Below, piece after piece: positions 62,586 to 64,000 of a stretch of 64,000 bases of DNA (the first letter of the stretch is position 1; every line of letters begins with the position of its first letter). The notes under the pieces were generated by a model that was not told the DNA's origin, did not search any database, and was given only the letters and a program-made list of their open reading frames with translations. The stretch comes from Pseudoalteromonas aurantia (GTDB lineage: Bacteria; Pseudomonadota; Gammaproteobacteria; Enterobacterales; Alteromonadaceae), in assembly GCF_005886875.1 (NCBI RefSeq), contig NZ_PNBY01000046.1, positions 46,855-110,854 of the forward strand, read 5' to 3'. The position numbers and the translations under genes are program-made.

Positions 62586-63052
62586 ATGTTAAAAATACTT
62601 ATCTTTTTATTTTTCTCCTTACAAGCCGTTTGGCATATGACCAGAGCATAAACAGAGTGGAGGTTGAACTATCCACATTCAATAAGCCAAATTGGAAGGA
62701 GCAAGAAGCTGTGAATGCCAAGCGCATTGCTGACGTTGTTCAAAATCTTATGAATAACCACAATTTCGATTACATTATTAAGCAGTATAATAATAGCGAT
62801 TACGTACAGCATAATCGAAATTTGCCTGATAAAGTGACTGGGTTAGTGAGTTTTATGAAAGGGTTTGTAGAGGACTTCGTTGCCTATGGGTATGACGTTA
62901 AACATGGTATGTTGATGGAAATCATGTGGTCTTTCATTCTCACGTTACTTTGAATAAAGAAAATAGAGGAAACGACTGAAAAATTATGAATATCATTGAC
63001 ATATGGAGAGTGGAAGGTGGCAAAATTGTTGAGTATTGGGACGCGATCTAAG
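62586..63052 (+). pseudogene. SnoaL-like (NTF2-fold) secreted protein, multiply disrupted
   Basis: Pieces of one protein lie in different frames: a signal peptide from 62586 (MLKILIFLFFSLQAV), the body in the frame ending at 62953 (KRIADVVQNLMNNHNFDYII, QYNNSDYVQHN, LPDKVTGLVSFMK), a shift near 62915 into DGNHVVFHSHVTLNKENRGND, a stop codon, then IIDIWRVEGGKIVEYWDAI ending at 63052. This is the order of SnoaL-like polyketide-cyclase-family proteins, here with at least three lesions. Divergent from the HxlR pseudogene. No other gene from 63053 to 63317. Confidence 0.72.
62822..62861 (+). repeat. 40-bp repeat, second copy (within the SnoaL-like pseudogene)
   Basis: Identical to 60211-60250. 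This copy lies in the coding context of the more complete gene. Confidence 0.75.
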
Positions 63053-63317
63053 TAGTAGATTTATCAATGAGGGGTTATGCATTTTTTAATGGGGAAATAT
63101 TGTTAATTCAAATAGTATTTTTTTTGATAAGAGGTACCTCGTTTTGCTAGAGATGATGGGCTAGCAAAAGATCTTGGTTAAAAGCGATGACAGATAGTTG
63201 TGCTAAATTTCAAGCGTGCTTTATTTTAGGTACTGATGATATATTTTTACTGTGAGTTATAGCCTTACACTTTAGTCATCGCAGATGTTAAAAGAGGTTC
63301 AGTATTTGAGAGTAAAG

Positions 63318-63791
63318 TCACGTATTAAACCCTTTTATGATATTTTTTGCTGCACTTTCAATGAGGTCGAGTACGACCTCAAAGCCATCACCTTCACCGT
63401 AATATGGATCTGGTATTTCGTCGACTGATTGCTTGCCATAACTTAGAAATAATTTTACTTTGTGTTGATGTTGCGCTGGGCATAGTGCAAGGAGGTCACT
63501 AAGGTTTACTTTGTCAGCCGCTAATATTAAATCAAAATCAGTAAAATCTTGCTGCCGAACTTGGCGAGCGCGCATATGACTAAAATCATAGCCCCGCATC
63601 TCTCCCGCGGCTCGGCTTCTTTTATCTGGTGGATTGCCTTGATGATAAGCAATCGTGCCAGCTGAGTCGATATCTAGGCTAAGCCCTGCATCTCGGGCCA
63701 TGCCTTTTAATACGGCTTCACCCGTTGGAGAGCGACAAATATTGCCCATACAGACAATAAGTATGCTTGAGGGGTTGCTCTTATGACTCAT
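63318..63791 (-). CDS. Low-molecular-weight protein-tyrosine phosphatase
   Basis: A 157-residue enzyme with the active-site loop CMGNICRS (nucleophile Cys14, Arg20) near the N terminus and the acid motif DEIPDPYYG near the C terminus (Asp of DPYY). Length fits the family. It lies alone, not beside a Wzc-type tyrosine kinase or export genes in this window. Family members act on phosphotyrosine; other phosphorylated substrates are possible. Confidence 0.92.
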   Translation of the reverse strand: MSHKSNPSSILIVCMGNICRSPTGEAVLKGMARDAGLSLDIDSAGTIAYHQGNPPDKRSRAAGEMRGYDFSHMRARQVRQQDFTDFDLILAADKVNLSDLLALCPAQHQHKVKLFLSYGKQSVDEIPDPYYGEGDGFEVVLDLIESAAKNIIKGFNT

Positions 63792-63947
63792 ACGGTTATT
63801 TCGTCAGTTCTTGATAGCATGAAAGTACACCAATTTGTGAAGTAAGAATAGTCTATTTTATGAATGCTTTAGTGGGGGGTTTAGCGTGAACTAACAATTA
63901 ATCTTTCCAGCACTCTATTTTTTTGTGGTATCTTGTTGTTTTTATTA

Positions 63948-64000
63948 ATGGGGTTTATTGGTGAAGGGATGAAGCTTTCGTTAATTAACCTCAGATCTGT
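63948..64000 (+). CDS. Start of a gene running off the right edge (partial)
   Basis: An ATG at 63948, with an in-frame ATG at 63969, opens a frame (MKLSLINLRS... from the second) that is still open at the window end. The second start has GAAGGG directly before it. Upstream, 63792-63947 is an AT-rich gap divergent from the phosphatase gene. Product unknown. Confidence 0.35.
   Translation, partial: MGFIGEGMKLSLINLRS

Noticed and set aside
60211..62861. 40-bp direct repeats as att sites of an integrated element
   Set aside because: Both copies lie in coding sequence of SnoaL-like genes and no integrase is present; gene fragment duplication explains them better.
1..64000. CRISPR arrays, tRNA or rRNA genes
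   Set aside because: No regularly spaced repeats, cloverleaf sequences or rRNA-like stretches were recognised on reading the window; this was by eye, not by a search program.

Overview
The window looks like chromosome of a marine gammaproteobacterium, most probably a pigmented Pseudoalteromonas. Base composition is moderately AT-rich, the gene families are those of Alteromonadales, and a tambjamine operon and LodA-type amino acid oxidase genes, both reported from pigmented Pseudoalteromonas, occur close together. Assignment is by pattern recognition only; no database search was run.

Left part (1-17.6 kb). The edge carries the end of a truncated operon: an acyl-CoA-dehydrogenase-like protein, a formyltransferase-fold enzyme and an RND efflux adaptor/pump pair, closed by a strong terminator. 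Next is a decayed kexin-type protease and accessory-protein pair (5' truncation of one, in-frame stop in the other). Then come an OsmC-YcaO fusion, a LysR regulator, a short GFA-like zinc protein, a HopJ-family protein, a secreted beta-propeller-like protein, a GNAT/PaiB pair facing a MocR-type regulator, and a secreted histidine phosphatase.

Centre (17.7-43.5 kb). Nineteen tightly packed minus-strand genes (largest gap 26 nt, many overlaps) form one operon matching the tambjamine (tam) pathway, a relative of prodigiosin (pig/red/hap). Prolyl activation (tamE), carrier (tamB) and dehydrogenation (tamG), chain extension (tamF, tamD), finishing oxidation (tamI) and O-methylation (tamP) should give 4-methoxy-2,2'-bipyrrole-5-carbaldehyde. 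A fatty acid is loaded by tamA, desaturated by tamT and converted to an amine by the reductase-transaminase tamH. tamQ joins the halves. tamS is the phosphopantetheinyl transferase, tamR a HapK/RedY-like protein, tamC a Rieske oxygenase of unclear role. tamJ-N encode a Lol-like ABC system plus an outer-membrane barrel. Letters follow gene order, assuming the published 19-gene set omits the letter O.

Right of it (44.1-51.6 kb), divergently transcribed, lie a 35-residue membrane mini-ORF, a MacA-like adaptor, an ABC ATPase, two FtsX-type permeases, a sigma-54-type response regulator and its histidine kinase. TGTC/GACA palindromes lie upstream.

Right part (52.3-64 kb) is an accessory island rich in broken mobile DNA. 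Two remnants of the same IS5-type transposase, in opposite orientation, flank a small membrane protein, an IS3 remnant, a flavin amine oxidase and a lodA/lodB pair. These oxidases likely release hydrogen peroxide. Beyond are IS3 and IS110 fragments, a histidine-rich periplasmic protein, frameshifted HxlR-regulator and SnoaL-like genes, a low-molecular-weight tyrosine phosphatase, and the start of a gene running off the edge. No tRNA, rRNA or CRISPR array was seen.
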